Below are positions 46,967 to 58,612 of a stretch of DNA of 64,000 bases, piece after piece (the first letter of the stretch is position 1; each line of letters starts with the position of its first letter). Both the position numbers and the translations under genes were made by a program. The notes under the pieces were generated by a model. The model worked only from the letters and a program-made list of their open reading frames with translations, was not told where the DNA came from and ran no database searches. The stretch comes from Clavulina sp. PMI_390 (Eukaryota > Basidiomycota > Agaricomycetes > Cantharellales > Hydnaceae), in assembly GCA_015039315.1 (NCBI GenBank), contig WIDE01000001.1, forward strand, positions 484,422-548,421, given 5' to 3'.

Positions 46967-49900
46967 TCAATGGCTTCCATAGTAGCCTTCATTCCACGAG
47001 TGCTGACCAGAGTATGGGGATTGTGGAAGCGAGGGTGGAAGGCTACGAGGTTGAGAAGGAGGTGGGGGCTGCGGATGCCCCTCATATTGGGGATGAGACA
47101 TATGAGGTGGAGGTGCTCCAGCAGGAGGCGCGTAAGACATTGGCGGCCATCCAGCGACAGGAGGGCCTTGTCCTTCATGGGCGGTTGGATGGGGAGGATG
47201 ATAAGTCGCTTGGGGAGGAGGTTTTTGATCCAGCGCCTCAAATGATGCCTTATTTTCCAAGTCCGCAACTGGAGGGGGGTACGAACCCCCAGGAGCAACA
47301 CCACCCGGAGGCGCAAATGACATGTGGTGTGCCCGCGAAGGGTCACGAGGGTCAACTCTCATCCCGTCATAAGTGGGTCCGCCGAAATCGTGCCTCACAG
47401 GCTCGTGCTGATGGGATTGCATACGTGCGACACCAGGTGGAGGCAACCCCATCGTACTGGGAGGTCCATGCATAATTGTCATCGGTCTTCCCTCCTGCGA
47501 GCTCGTGCTAAAGGATGCCGCCTCTGGAGGATGGGAGTCATACGGGGAAAATGATACTGCGCCTCCAATACTAGGGGACGGCTCCGTAGACGGCGCCCCG
47601 AAATCTGTGTTCACAGAATACATCGGGGCAGATGGTGGACCGCCTGGAGCTTGATGGTTGGTACCTCCATGCTGAGGAAAGGTATACGAAGAGTTTGCGG
47701 GTGGAGGGACAAGACTAGTCTCAACAGTCATGGAGAATGATGGGTTCGTACGGAGCCCCTCTCCAGACCCGCTCGCAGCGGAAGTGTTCTCTGTGGCCAA
47801 CGAGGGGCTATGAACAGGAGGGCTGAGAAGAGACACACTTGTCCCTGTGCCAACATTCACCTCGCTCATCGAGCTCGAATGAGCACTAGATGCTTCCCCA
47901 CCAGTTGGAAGAGTCGATATAACTTCCGATGACCCCGTCAATGGAACTGTGGCGCGTTGAGAACGATCGCCACCGACTGCTTTCCCGCGAGCCCGGACCC
48001 CGATGGTAGGACGATTTTTTTTCGCGCCCGCCCGTTTCTTTGGCAGCGGAGGTGATATCGTCGGCACAGAGCTAGAGTCTGACGGCGCCACGCCTTCAGC
48101 ACTGGAGATCGAGGGGGCCTGTGTACGCTGAGACGTGGGGGACAGAGTAGCACGAGAGTCTTTTTTCGTCGATGGTGTTTGATGCTCCGCGCTCGTCCTC
48201 GGGCGAATTCGTACTCTATCGGGAAGAGGCGGAGGAGTAGAAGCACGCCTGGAAGAACCCCCAGCACCACCCCCGCGACTTCCTATTGTTGGGCTCGTCA
48301 CAAGGGAGCTACCCACAAAGGGGATCTCAAAGCCGTGATGCAGAGCCGAGACCTCACCGCCCGTCGTGCGTTTCCGCTTTTGTCCTACACCCGAGCCCGA
48401 AGCCGATCCGCTAGTAGTGTTAGCAGCAAGTGCTTCCGACGCTTTGGCATGCAGCATCTCGACCACACGCAGGCTGTTATTCAGCAAAGGCCGGACAATT
48501 TCCAAGTCTTCTTGCTCCCCTACTTGAGGGGGGCGTATGGAGCTATACGAAGAGCTCGCATTAGCATTGGCTACGACCGGATCACGCATCAAGTCTAAGG
48601 CTCGCTGCAGATCCTTCATGGCTGGTTCAGCGACAAGACTCCTTGGCGTTTGAATGACGATACTGGCGCTGATCGCTGCAGCCGCGAAGATCTGCCTGCC
48701 GAATGCGTAGAACACATAATTTGCTGGGCGGGTGCCACCAAAAGCCGTGAATAAATCATGGCATGCGTTCACAATAACATGAGCCGCCTGTGAGCATGCG
48801 TTCTGAGCCGAAGTTTCATGGTGGGATCGCCGTGGTGTAGATGGGGCAGATGGGAATAATTGGCCTGAAGCAGGAGTGGAAGCGGCCTTTGAAATGGACT
48901 TCTTGAGCAAAGGCGTGTATGCCTTGAGAATGAGGGAGTTGGCCATGGCAGCGAGCTCACTCCTCTGAGCGATGACGTAGGGCGAGACATCGGCGACAAG
49001 GAGTTCCGGATCAGCGATACGACTGGGCATACGAAACTCGGGGGGCAGCTCGTCAAGCCAGCGGTTCACCTCTTCCTCGAACTCTGAAGCAGCTTCAAGC
49101 CACATCTCCATCGTGGGTTGTTCGGCAACCCAGCGCCGTCGCATAGTCTTGACGAGTTGGGCAAGGCTATTGCAATAGCAGATGGAGACCAGGGTCAGAA
49201 ATGATGAAAAACCAAAGAAAACGTGGTTAGTGGATCTAGGTCATGAAGATGAAACAAGTTTGAGACGAACCTGCATTTCTGGATAAAAAAGGCTGAATTA
49301 TTCTCAGGTCGTGGAGGAGGAAGCGACGTTGAAGATGGCGTGAAGGCATCTTCGTCGACATTAGAGGGCAAGCGAGTGGTATAAGACTCTTCCTCGATTA
49401 AAGGATCCTGACCCATCGAGTCTGAAATAAATCTAGCGACCGAGAATGAGTTCAACGGGTTAAGAATAGATCTAATGAGATGGAGAAAAAGATACGTACA
49501 CGTCATAGTAATACACATCCCACCACATCCTTCTCCTCTCCTCCGCGTCGAACAAACTATACCTCCCAGAAAAATCATCAGGGTCGATATGCAACCCCAT
49601 CATCCTGCATATATTGACCAGCTTGCCCACCGTCGGATAGATGGTGTGGGCAACGCGGGGCTTTCCGTCATGGAGGAGGAAGAGCCCGTTGAGAATGACA
49701 GCTGAGATGAAGTCGAGGTCATAGTGCTGCTCAAACTCGGATACGGCGAGGGCTTGCTTAGATAGCATGAACATCGCGTCAGCGAGGCGCTGGATTTCGG
49801 CGCGCGACATCCTGCTAGTCCTTGCGTGATCACGAGTAGGCGGCGCTCCAGGGAACGACGATGGAGGGTGGGAGTGTTGGTATGATGACGGTGGGAGCAC

Positions 49901-51512
49901 CACGCCCCCACCTGTGGCGGGATCAGTGTAGGTGGGAGTGTCGGGCGGTGCGAAGTCAGGGGAAGAGGCCAACCCCAAGTGAGCGGACGAATGTTTAGTT
50001 GCCAGAGGATTCATCGGAGTCATAGCCGTACGAGCGCCCAGGGCCAATCCTCCCACAGCTGCAGCAAAGAAAGCCAAGGTAGGACGCTCGTCAGGAGGGC
50101 ATGGGGGGCTGCTGTTGAGCATGGATTGGACACGGCGACGGAAGTTTGGAAAATTGAACGACGGGTGCATGCGCATTGTCATCTCCAGGTAGTCCAGAAG
50201 CTCCTCGCATGTCTGACGGTCAGGAAGCTGCTGTAAAAGTCGGACCGTGACGTGGGGTTCCTCTCCCTCGCTCTCTTCTTCGTCGCCATCCTGCATTGCC
50301 TCGGCGCGAGAGGCGTCGAAGAACAGCGACATGTCAGGGAACGCCATCCCAAGCCGATGCTTGCGATCCGTATAATCAGGTGCGGAAACCCTGAGATCGG
50401 CATCCTTGAGAATACCCAACTGGTCAAGCCAAACACTGGCGACATCTTCAAGGCTGACGATGATGGAGCTGCTGCCCGTTGATCCCGTTGCCAATACGGT
50501 GCGCTCATATTCTGCCTGTGGATCCGGTCGGCGAAAGCCTGCCGAGACGAGACTCTGGATCGTCGCCTCAAGGGTCGTGATTCGATTGTGCAGGCTCTGT
50601 AGATCACTGTTGAAACCCCGTGTGCGGAAACAAAACAGCAAGCAGCCAAAAGGAGCGTGGAAGCGAGAATTTCATCAAACGAGGCACGCGAGAAGCCAAA
50701 CAATGATGAGGATGATCCAAGGCGGGAATGACAGTGCGAGCGGCCGAGATTAGACCAACCACCGAAACAGGTCGGGAAGGAATAAACGGTGTGACAGATG
50801 TCAAGATTGAGGCGAGGGAGAAGGGGAAGGACCGCGGGGGTACGTGAATGAATTCGTGGAGGTCAAGAAGAAGAGGTGAGAGATGAATGCGATGGCGCGC
50901 GAACGGCGGGATCGAATTGAAGGGTTCATTAAGGTGGAAAAGGGGTACAAGTGATCGTCAGTATTTGGTGCAGCAGGTGCGGTGACAGTAATCAAGAAAA
51001 CACGTTGAGGATCAGCAAAGAGAGAAAAAAGAGAAAGAGGGACAAGGATCTACACATACATTCGTTCTGCCGCTGCGGCGCTGTACGCGCATCGAGACAC
51101 GGCGTCTCGTTTGACGCAAGACCCACATGGGTTTCGTCTATCACATTTGAGCTTAAGTCGCTTACACTATATAGATATGACGTGGTGAATGATGAAAAAA
51201 AAGAACGTCAGGTATGAGCAAAAAATACACTGTTTAGGATGAGGAAAGGGAGTTCACTCGTCAAGTGGCAGACGGTGTGATCGGCTGCCGCTGTTGTGGG
51301 CAGCATATGCTATGAGCGACAAGGATGAACGCCTACCTCAGCACACACGACGGTGATACGGGATCTAGATAGGGGTGAAACATGGAGCGGAGTGCAATGG
51401 ATCGTGAGAACTACAATGGTCGGTGAACGCCAAACGTTGGCGGGGATGCGACTTACCCAGGTCCAGAGGCGGTGAGGACCTGAGGAACAGCAATAGTCTG
51501 TTCACTTGACAT
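46967..51512 (-). CDS. Zn2Cys6 fungal-specific transcription factor
   Basis: A nuclear DNA-binding regulator with unknown targets. The start at 51512 gives MSSEQTIAVPQVLTASGPGS. The binuclear zinc cluster is split by an intron between its second exon (VVCAE, about 51350) and third exon (CKRLKLKCDRRNPCGSCVKR then DAVSRC, about 51090-51170), giving C-x2-C-x6-C-x5-C-x2-C-x8-C. A coiled-coil linker follows (SDLQSLHNRITTLEATIQSL). The middle-homology (fungal_trans) domain spans the exons at 49472-50615 with MSRAEIQRLADAMFMLSKQA, VAHTIYPTVGKLVNICRMMG, LHIDPDDFSGRYSLFDAEER and RRMWWDVYYYDV. The last exon (46967-49144) has MRMPSRIADPELL-type sequence, here read PPEFRMPSRIADPELLVADV, and a very long Ser/Pro/Gly-rich tail ending SWNEGYYGSH. 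The tail is probably disordered and may hold activation segments. Confidence 0.88.
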
Positions 51513-54500
51513 GCTTCGGCCTTGACAGACTTGGTTCAAGCTCTCGCTTTAGAGGAAGTGAGGGAGGCAGTGAGGAAGGGAGGAGATGCCGCTGACAGTC
51601 GTCGTCGTCGCCTGGGGTTAACACCAGCGAAGAACGGGGAGGATGGCAGTCTCAGGCACTGGCTGCTCCCAAAGGTGGAAAGATGGGAGAGCCAGCAAGA
51701 ACAGACGTCAGGGAGCCGAGTGCGAAGTCGCACACCCACGCAAGACTTGAACAAGGCCCAAGTGATGAATTGGGGGGGACAGGGCTTCTTTTGCGGACAG
51801 GGACAGACGACGAGTGCGAGAACGAGCAAGTAGAAAGCACAAAGGAACGAAGGCCGAAGCAGCCAGAGCGAGTTGGACGTTGGGAGTCGGGAGAGAGCTG
51901 GGGATGGGGCTGTGGATGGGAGGAGAGGGAATCGGGGCGGAGACAGAGTCGAGTGAAAGGATGAATCATAAAGAGACTTCCTCGAGCGCTTATATTGCTC
52001 TGTTTGATCATGATGCGTGTATACGCGGGTGGGTATATACATACACTCCCCCTACTGAGTAAGGTCGAGTGCTCCCCGACGGATCCGAGAGACGACACAC
52101 ACCACCGTCAGGGGCACATCATTCAACACCACCAAGTGTCATATCACATCATGCATTTCTTTTTTGCTCTCTCGGGCTTCGTGTTCCATGTTCCTGAAAT
52201 CGTATATCGGGCTGCTCCAAAGTAAGAAAAAAATAAAACACTAACAACAATAGCCCCAACCAACATGATACGAATCGTTTCGACCACACATGAGTCCGGC
52301 CACACATAATATCTGGGGGTGTGGGTGTGTGGGTGCACAGCGCAAGCGCTAGAATTATTCATCATGCACAATTCCTCTGCGGTTAATTGGTTCGGTTCTT
52401 GTGTACCAAGGCCGCAGGAGCCCGACCCTATGTATAAAACCACGTGTACAGGCCTAGTATACTGCTTACTTACCCTGTACAATCGCGTGTGCTGATCGGC
52501 TAGCTACATCCCAGTGCACGGGCACCAAATCCAATCGTCTCTCCTCTTCTCCACGGTCCGTCAACCGTGAGCGCCTTCTTCGACCGAGTCCAAAAACACT
52601 CCAAGTGAACACACTTCCCCCCTGGCAGCTCCACTGGACCGATATTATTGATGATGGATGATCTTAGATCGTGATTGGAGTGCACCGTCAAACGTCGGGC
52701 TGGGCATTCAATCGCTCGATGAATCCCAAGATCTATTCAAAAGTACTGCCGATTTCCGAAGGCTGACAGTCATAATGACCCAGTCATACCGTTACGCTTC
52801 TCAACGATGAAGCATCGCCCACCCCTCAGACCAGGAGCAGCAATGTGCCTTGCCCGCCCCGATTCACCGCGCGCCAAGCCCCCACACCCGTGTATTTGCA
52901 TTACGACTGCATCGCCTCGGCTGATTCCTCCGAGGTTTTTGGTGCGACTCGGGATCGAGAATCACCGTGCTGGGTAACAGTTGCCATGTTTGTTGACAGC
53001 TGAGGCAGCGCCGCCCTGACTTGTCCAAGATATGCTTGGAGTCGTCGCAGCTTGATAATGCACATGATCACGGGCCCGCGTGGATCGGGCAACGCACGGA
53101 GGTCAGGGAGACGAAAAGATGGTATCCGTGACTAAAAGGCAGCTCAAGATTAGCCAGAACTTCAGTTCCTCCGTGTGTGTAGAGATATTCAACATAGACA
53201 TAATCGCATAACGAGAGGCTAGATGCACGTGAGATCTGAGACCACCCAGCAATTACAGCGACCGCTCACAGAAGAGAAATTGACCATCTGATTCTTTCCT
53301 TCCTTCGGGTTAGGGAGATGACAATGGACAAAGGCCAACCCTGTTTACGGGAGTAAAATAAAAGAAGAATATTGGAACGGTTACCTAGACAATTGTAAGA
53401 AAACCTGAAACCTTTAAGCATCCAAGATCTGGATCGAGCGTCCCATTTGTTAGAACGGGGCGAGAAACAAAATGATTCGCCATCAATCGTCCGTGAGGAT
53501 AATTCTCGCTAACACGTGGGGCGGTCAAGGATAAACACACCGTCTGGGAATTATCATTACCTATTTCCACAACTCTTCTTGCTGCTGCTACAAAAAGCTA
53601 GAGCAATGGTCGGATTTTTACTACACCAGGGACTGAGAGGTGATTCGCGTGGTAGGAAAAAAAAAAAAAGCAACCTTATCGCAGTGGCTTCATACGCCGT
53701 CTCTTCCATTTGCGCCTCGTCGAGATGTATACCTTAAGCAGCAGGTTGAGTCGGGCCGGTTATGCGAAGAATCCTCCGGCCAGCCGCTAGGGTCGCACCA
53801 GTGGCTGTAGGCGGTCTGCAACGATCAACGGCGCACAACTTGATTCAAGGCTCTTGGTGATTCTAGTCGCGAGAAGGCTGGTTCATTTCGGGAATACTGA
53901 GGACTCATGCAATATACACACGCGAGAACGGTTTCAGATGGATGAAAACACGGTGTGAATGATCTACGCGGTGTCGTGTTCAACGACGCCGAGGAGATCA
54001 CCAAATTTGGGCAGATGAATTCGGTGGTATTCAGGCTGGGTCACAACGAAATGAAGGCACCATTGCTGAGAAACGCCAGATATCATCGGTGTGGAAATAA
54101 TAAACGACATTGAGCGCGTGTGATTGATGGAGGGCCACCTGACAGCCATGGAAAAGAACACTGACGTACGTATACATACACGTCGACGGGCTTAGAACGC
54201 CCTGGCCTGGGATGAGTTACCGACGTCCTATCTTCGTGGGTTACGGCGATGAGGAGCTAGGGATCAGCGAAGTCTGACACGCATCATGATGTTGATGATA
54301 TTCACAATCGTGGAGAGGGAAGAAGGACACCATCATTACCCAAGGCTCTCACGAGCATTTCCATCACCGACCACGGCATATCAACAGTGAATCATGCAAA
54401 TACTCGAAGTGCCCACAGCGAAGCTTGGGGCGTCCGGAGATTACGTGGGGCATCAGGGAACAGTCGTAACTCTGGGGGAATTACGCAGCAGGTGTCTCCC

Positions 54501-55117
54501 CATATTTTTAGCTCATTGACTGGAAGAAAGTGGGGTTATCGTTTACAAGCTCCCATGTGTTTGTTTGTGTCGAGGGGGCGAGTGTGTGAATGATAGTCTT
54601 CTGTCTAGCATACTTATTGCTGATAAGGGGCATCTACAATACAAGAGGGACAAAAGTCTAGGATGTCAAAAGAATGGCTCTTCTGAAATAAGGGACGGCA
54701 TGCATGTCTATATCGTAATAAACCTCAGTCAGCTGATCCAAACTGATTGGGATTTGCCCCACAACTGACGCGCCTTAACTCTAATGACACGCAATACCCC
54801 TTGAAGAGTTGTATGGGGTTTTTTTTAGCAGAAGGCGTTATTTATTTCTGCGGCGCTTATGCGACCTCCAGCTTGTCAAATATTTATCTTTTGAGTTGCA
54901 CTCATGGACGAGAATGTCGACATGCAAGACTCATCTGAACTCAGTGAACTTCCTGAGACCTGAAATCACGTACCCCAAACACCGTATCAACTTATGACTG
55001 TCGAGTCGTTTAACAGCACAATATCATGAATACCAAGGAGCCAGAATACGGAGACAAAAAAATACATCGCAACAGCAAGGCATTGGTATCGATAAGACAG
55101 CGGCAATACTAATAGAT
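51513..55117. other. 3.6 kb gene-poor region upstream of the transcription factor
   Basis: I could not identify a gene here. Short frames (for example minus 52500-52691, minus 52901-53092, minus 53964-54161) have no recognisable domain. Features seen are a GT-rich stretch near 52315-52345 and an A-run near 53657-53669. It may include a long promoter or 5' leader for the regulator, 3' flank of the thaumatin-like gene, or lineage-specific sequence. Confidence 0.4.
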
Positions 55118-56326
55118 TTAAGGAGGGCAGAAACTGGAAATTGGAGAGATCAGTAACGGAAGGGATGGTGAAATATGATGCTTCCACGCACGTCACGGTG
55201 TAATCAGACTCGTCGGAGGAAGCGCCAGTCCAAAGAGCGGTACCAGAAGACTCGTCATAAGCTATTGGGAAATAAAGAAGCGTATTTAGGGGCCAGGAGC
55301 TAGTGGTTTCAAAGAGTAAACATATTCTCACCATAGACGTAGGAGTCAGGGCAGTTGTCCTTGAAATAGGAGTAGTTGGGGACGCCAGAGGAGGGGCAAG
55401 TGGCGGCGGTATCGTAGGAACCGGAGCAGCATGCCGGGCTGTCGCTGGGATCAGTGCTAACCAAGCAATCAGACTTGCAACCGACGGGGAATCCAGTGCT
55501 GTCGTAAGGGCCCTGGAGACCAGCGGGACAGTCAGGGCCGAGATCAACAGGGCAGCTTGCAGTGTGGAAGCCCGCAGCCGGGGTGACTGGTATTACCGGT
55601 CAGATCTCGGGATTATCGTTACTTTGGGAAAGACTAAGCATACTCAGCAGGGGCAAATTATAACCATCGACAACTGAGACATCGTAGTAGTCGAGTCCGT
55701 CAGAAGCGCTCAAAGTGAACCTGCAAGGCAGCACTTAGTTATCAGCAGCGATGAGACGTGGAGGAGGGTACCCACTCGGCAAGGGTAGCCGGAGGCACTC
55801 CGGTACCGGTGCTAGTGTCACAGACAAGGCCACCGTTGCAGCCTTAAGAGGATGATAATTCAGAAAGGGGAGAGATGCAGAATTGTCCCGGAAAGATGCT
55901 TACCACCATCAAGGCAAGAGTTGGGACCAGGGTCAGTGGTGAAGTCGCAGTCACGGCGACCCCAAATGCGGCCAGCAGTCCAGTTATCGGGGACGGTGAA
56001 GCTGACGGCGGTGTACGCGGCAGCCTCCCACCTGAGTTGAACGGAAAAACGAATCAGCGACTGCGTGGAAGTTTGCTACATAGAGCAAGGAAGAAACTTG
56101 ATCCTAACCCAGTAGTGTAACTAGGAACAGCGCTTCCAGCGTTCTAATGGATTTGCGCTGACGTCAGAATCGTGTTCCCCCCAACAGAACACGCAATACA
56201 TACCAAGTCTGTGAACATGGCGGGCCAGATGGTGAAGGGGCAGCCATTGTATACAGTAAATGTGCGCGCCTCGGCGGCGGCGGCAAGAGCAAGGGCAGTA
56301 AGGGCAGAGGCAGTGGAAGACTTCAT
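55118..56326 (-). CDS. Secreted thaumatin-like protein
   Basis: Thaumatin-like proteins of fungi are secreted disulfide-rich proteins, several with beta-1,3-glucan binding or cleaving activity, acting at the cell wall. The start at 56326 gives MKSSTASALTALALAAAAEA, a classical signal peptide, then RTFTVYNGCPFTIWPAMFTD. Joined exons give NAGSAVPSYTTGWEAAAYTA, VSFTVPDNWTAGRIWGRRDC (family pattern WxxGRIWGRxxC), FTTDPGPNSCLDGGC, a part with FTLSASDGLDYYDVSVVDGY, HTASCPVDLGPDCPAGLQGP, YDSTGFPVGCKSDCLVST, PDSYVYG, AYDESSGTALWTGASSDESD and YTVT. A last intron leads to a tiny exon FCPP then TAA at 55118-55120, giving the usual YTVTFC ending. Without that splice the frame runs on to 54987. A TATA-like element is 55 bp upstream. 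Confidence 0.9.
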
Positions 56327-56380
56327 CGTGAGGGACAACTGTGGGGCCGTGGAGCTGCTCGATGCATGAAGTATGGAGAC

Positions 56381-56390
56381 ATTTTATACG
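56381..56390 (-). promoter_or_regulatory. TATA-like element of the thaumatin-like gene
   Basis: On the minus strand the sequence is CGTATAAAAT, 55-64 bp before the ATG at 56326. Confidence 0.5.
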
Positions 56391-56778
56391 ATGCAACCAA
56401 GAAGGGATGGGTAGCAAGTAGAATATTGATGAACGATCAGTCATGAGGCGGCATGTGTAAGATGATAGCATGCACGACGGCAAGTGAATGAGCACATGAT
56501 ACAACCCGACGACGTTGACGACTTGATTGAATACAGCCAAAACATTAACAAGGTTTTCTTCTAATGATAGGTACCATAATGAAGGGCGAACAAGGTTAAT
56601 GTCGCCGCGGATGCGGAGGACGACAGACAGCTTGAATTGATGCATATCGCGCTGGTAGGATCGATTGTCAGTCGCAACGTACTGACAAAGAAGCTCGAAG
56701 GCGTGGCGGTGATCATCAATAGTGGAGATACATAGAAATGACTTTAAAAGCAGGTATCAACGTCGGGGGTTTCGCCAT

Positions 56779-57720
56779 TAGCGGCTCGCAGATATGCTAT
56801 TCTTAGCAAGCGTTATTTCGGTGAATATTGGCGTGTAGATCCAGGAGTCGGGCACTTCAATCGCGGGTTGGGGCTTAAAGCACCCCAAGGGGGAGGTGTA
56901 GTTAATTAACAGAGGATCGGCCACAAGAAAGCGTGAACGTCTGGAGAAGAAGTGTTGTATGCTATTTATGTTTCGTGGGGCAAAACAAGGAATGCGCAAC
57001 TCTTTGCGTAAGATCCCATCTCCCCATCCCGCCCTGAGAAGAATACTGTTACCAGTTATGAATAGTCTCATGCGCTGTGTCTCACGCCTCTCCATGCCAA
57101 TCTTGAGCTCGTCGTAGTCTGTGAAGCAACCAATAGCTATTCAAGTCGCGTCTACCACCGATTCTCCAAGACTGGATGGGTCACATGAGACTCTTAGTCG
57201 TAAGGTGATCGAGCCTAGCCCCTCAGATCCATATTCCGTTCCGCCGCTGGTCCCATCCACTTGATCCCCGTGATCAGGACATCAATCATCCCATCATTGA
57301 AGGACTCTCCCCAAACGCTCCGACATATCAAATCATGGGCGCTCGAAGGACCGCTCAAGTTATGATGTACGTTATAGATGGGATGGTTCAGCCGATAATA
57401 TTGCCCAGAGACGTCATGCCTGGGCGCCAGGCTTGGGCACGCTGGCTGCGCTGTTCTGGAGGGTAGTGTGTGGTTCTGAAGATATTATGTCAGTTCATAA
57501 AACTAGTCATATTCATAGAAAGATTCCAAGGGCTTGAGGCCCCCGCCTACGAAAAAGCGCTCAATACTCCAAGGAACTGCATCAGCATTGAAGCCATATA
57601 CATCCTTTTGGGGGAACCAGGCCGACCCCTAGTGTAGGTGTTCTCGTCGGGCAACGAGTTTTGGCGCTGATGGAAGCTATTTCTGGCTCGTTATCAGAAA
57701 TAGCCATTTGGGACGTATTA
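56779..57720 (-). other. Possible unrecognised gene or remnant
   Basis: On the minus strand several blocks look coding and are bordered by splice-like signals. Near 57547-57625 one frame reads AWFPQKDVYGFNADAVPWSI. After an acceptor ATCTTCAG (about 57476) an open frame reads GQYYRLNHPIYNVHHNLSGP and GESFNDGMIDVLITGIKWMG before a TAG near 57222. After an acceptor TTCACAG (about 57122) a block reads YDELKIGMERRETQRMRLFI. A last open frame ends at 56778-56780. The blocks do not join into one frame by hand and other frames are also open, so a decayed gene or a lineage-specific gene with unusual introns are both possible. No family is recognised. Confidence 0.25.
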
Positions 57721-58612
57721 CGCAGTTACAAAAGAAGCTATCCTCGTTGGACGCCGATATTAGTCCTGATATTACTATTCCGACCAAGCCTCATGAATCA
57801 TCATCACTGCCTCTCCTCTAAAGTTTAGTGCCGGCCCGGTTGGCGCTTGCTAATGGTGCTTGCCAGTACGCCTACAGAAACTAACCAAATCACTTAGCAC
57901 CCTGCACCAGTAACTATCAGAACATACATCCTTGTGAGGGTCGTATAATCTCTACCGCTGATGACCGCATCTCATCACTGCTACCTAAAAAATCCCTCGG
58001 GGACGTAGTGCCGAAGCACCTGCTGCGGGCCTCGTTAATATGAACGTAATGATCGACATTACTTGCAACCTAATAACTCTAATACGATTGAACTACATGA
58101 CGTCCTTTATCTGCGCACTGATCCCTAGGTTAGCCTGTTCTACCTACTACTATCCCAAATTTAGACCTTGGTCCCAAAAGGCTCCACAACGAGCTATAAA
58201 CCGCCAAACCTCGCCTCGTACGCCGTAGAATATTCGCTGATCTCGGCGTATGCATATATGAATCAGTGCATCAGACGGCTCGCGCTGGAGACTGGCGCAG
58301 ATATCTTTCAGATTTATCGATATTTACGCCCTAGTTGGCTCAAGCGCTCTTGCCGCGGCACTGCATCGGCAGACGCTGCTCCACTTAGCGCTAGTATACC
58401 CTTGGAGCTCTGTGGTGAGAATCCAGGACTTGGCAACTTGGTATGAGTTGACTGGGATCTCTCGATCGAACAAGTCAGAAAATGTGAAACGCTGCACCTG
58501 ATAGCAACAACACTGGGATAGGACTTTATTAGAGTGCGCGTAATTATAGAATGATAGATTATTCCACGAGGCTGTTGCTATCAGTGATCCAAGTTCCACC
58601 TTGGCAATCGGT

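Larger units (their letters stand above)
56327..58612. other. Intergenic region between the thaumatin-like gene and MTG2, with possible exon-like blocks
   Basis: These 2.3 kb contain no gene I can name. The segment 56779-57720 has exon-like frames on the minus strand and is listed separately. The rest, 57730-58612, shows only short random frames. Confidence 0.35.

Noticed and set aside
53657..53669. A-run as a poly(A) tail of a retroposed gene
   Set aside because: No gene-like sequence or target-site duplication is visible next to it.
54987..55547. Longer minus frame of 186 codons ending at 54987 as the thaumatin-like C-terminus
   Set aside because: Splicing at the GTGCGT donor gives the family ending YTVTFC followed by a stop at 55118, which fits known members.
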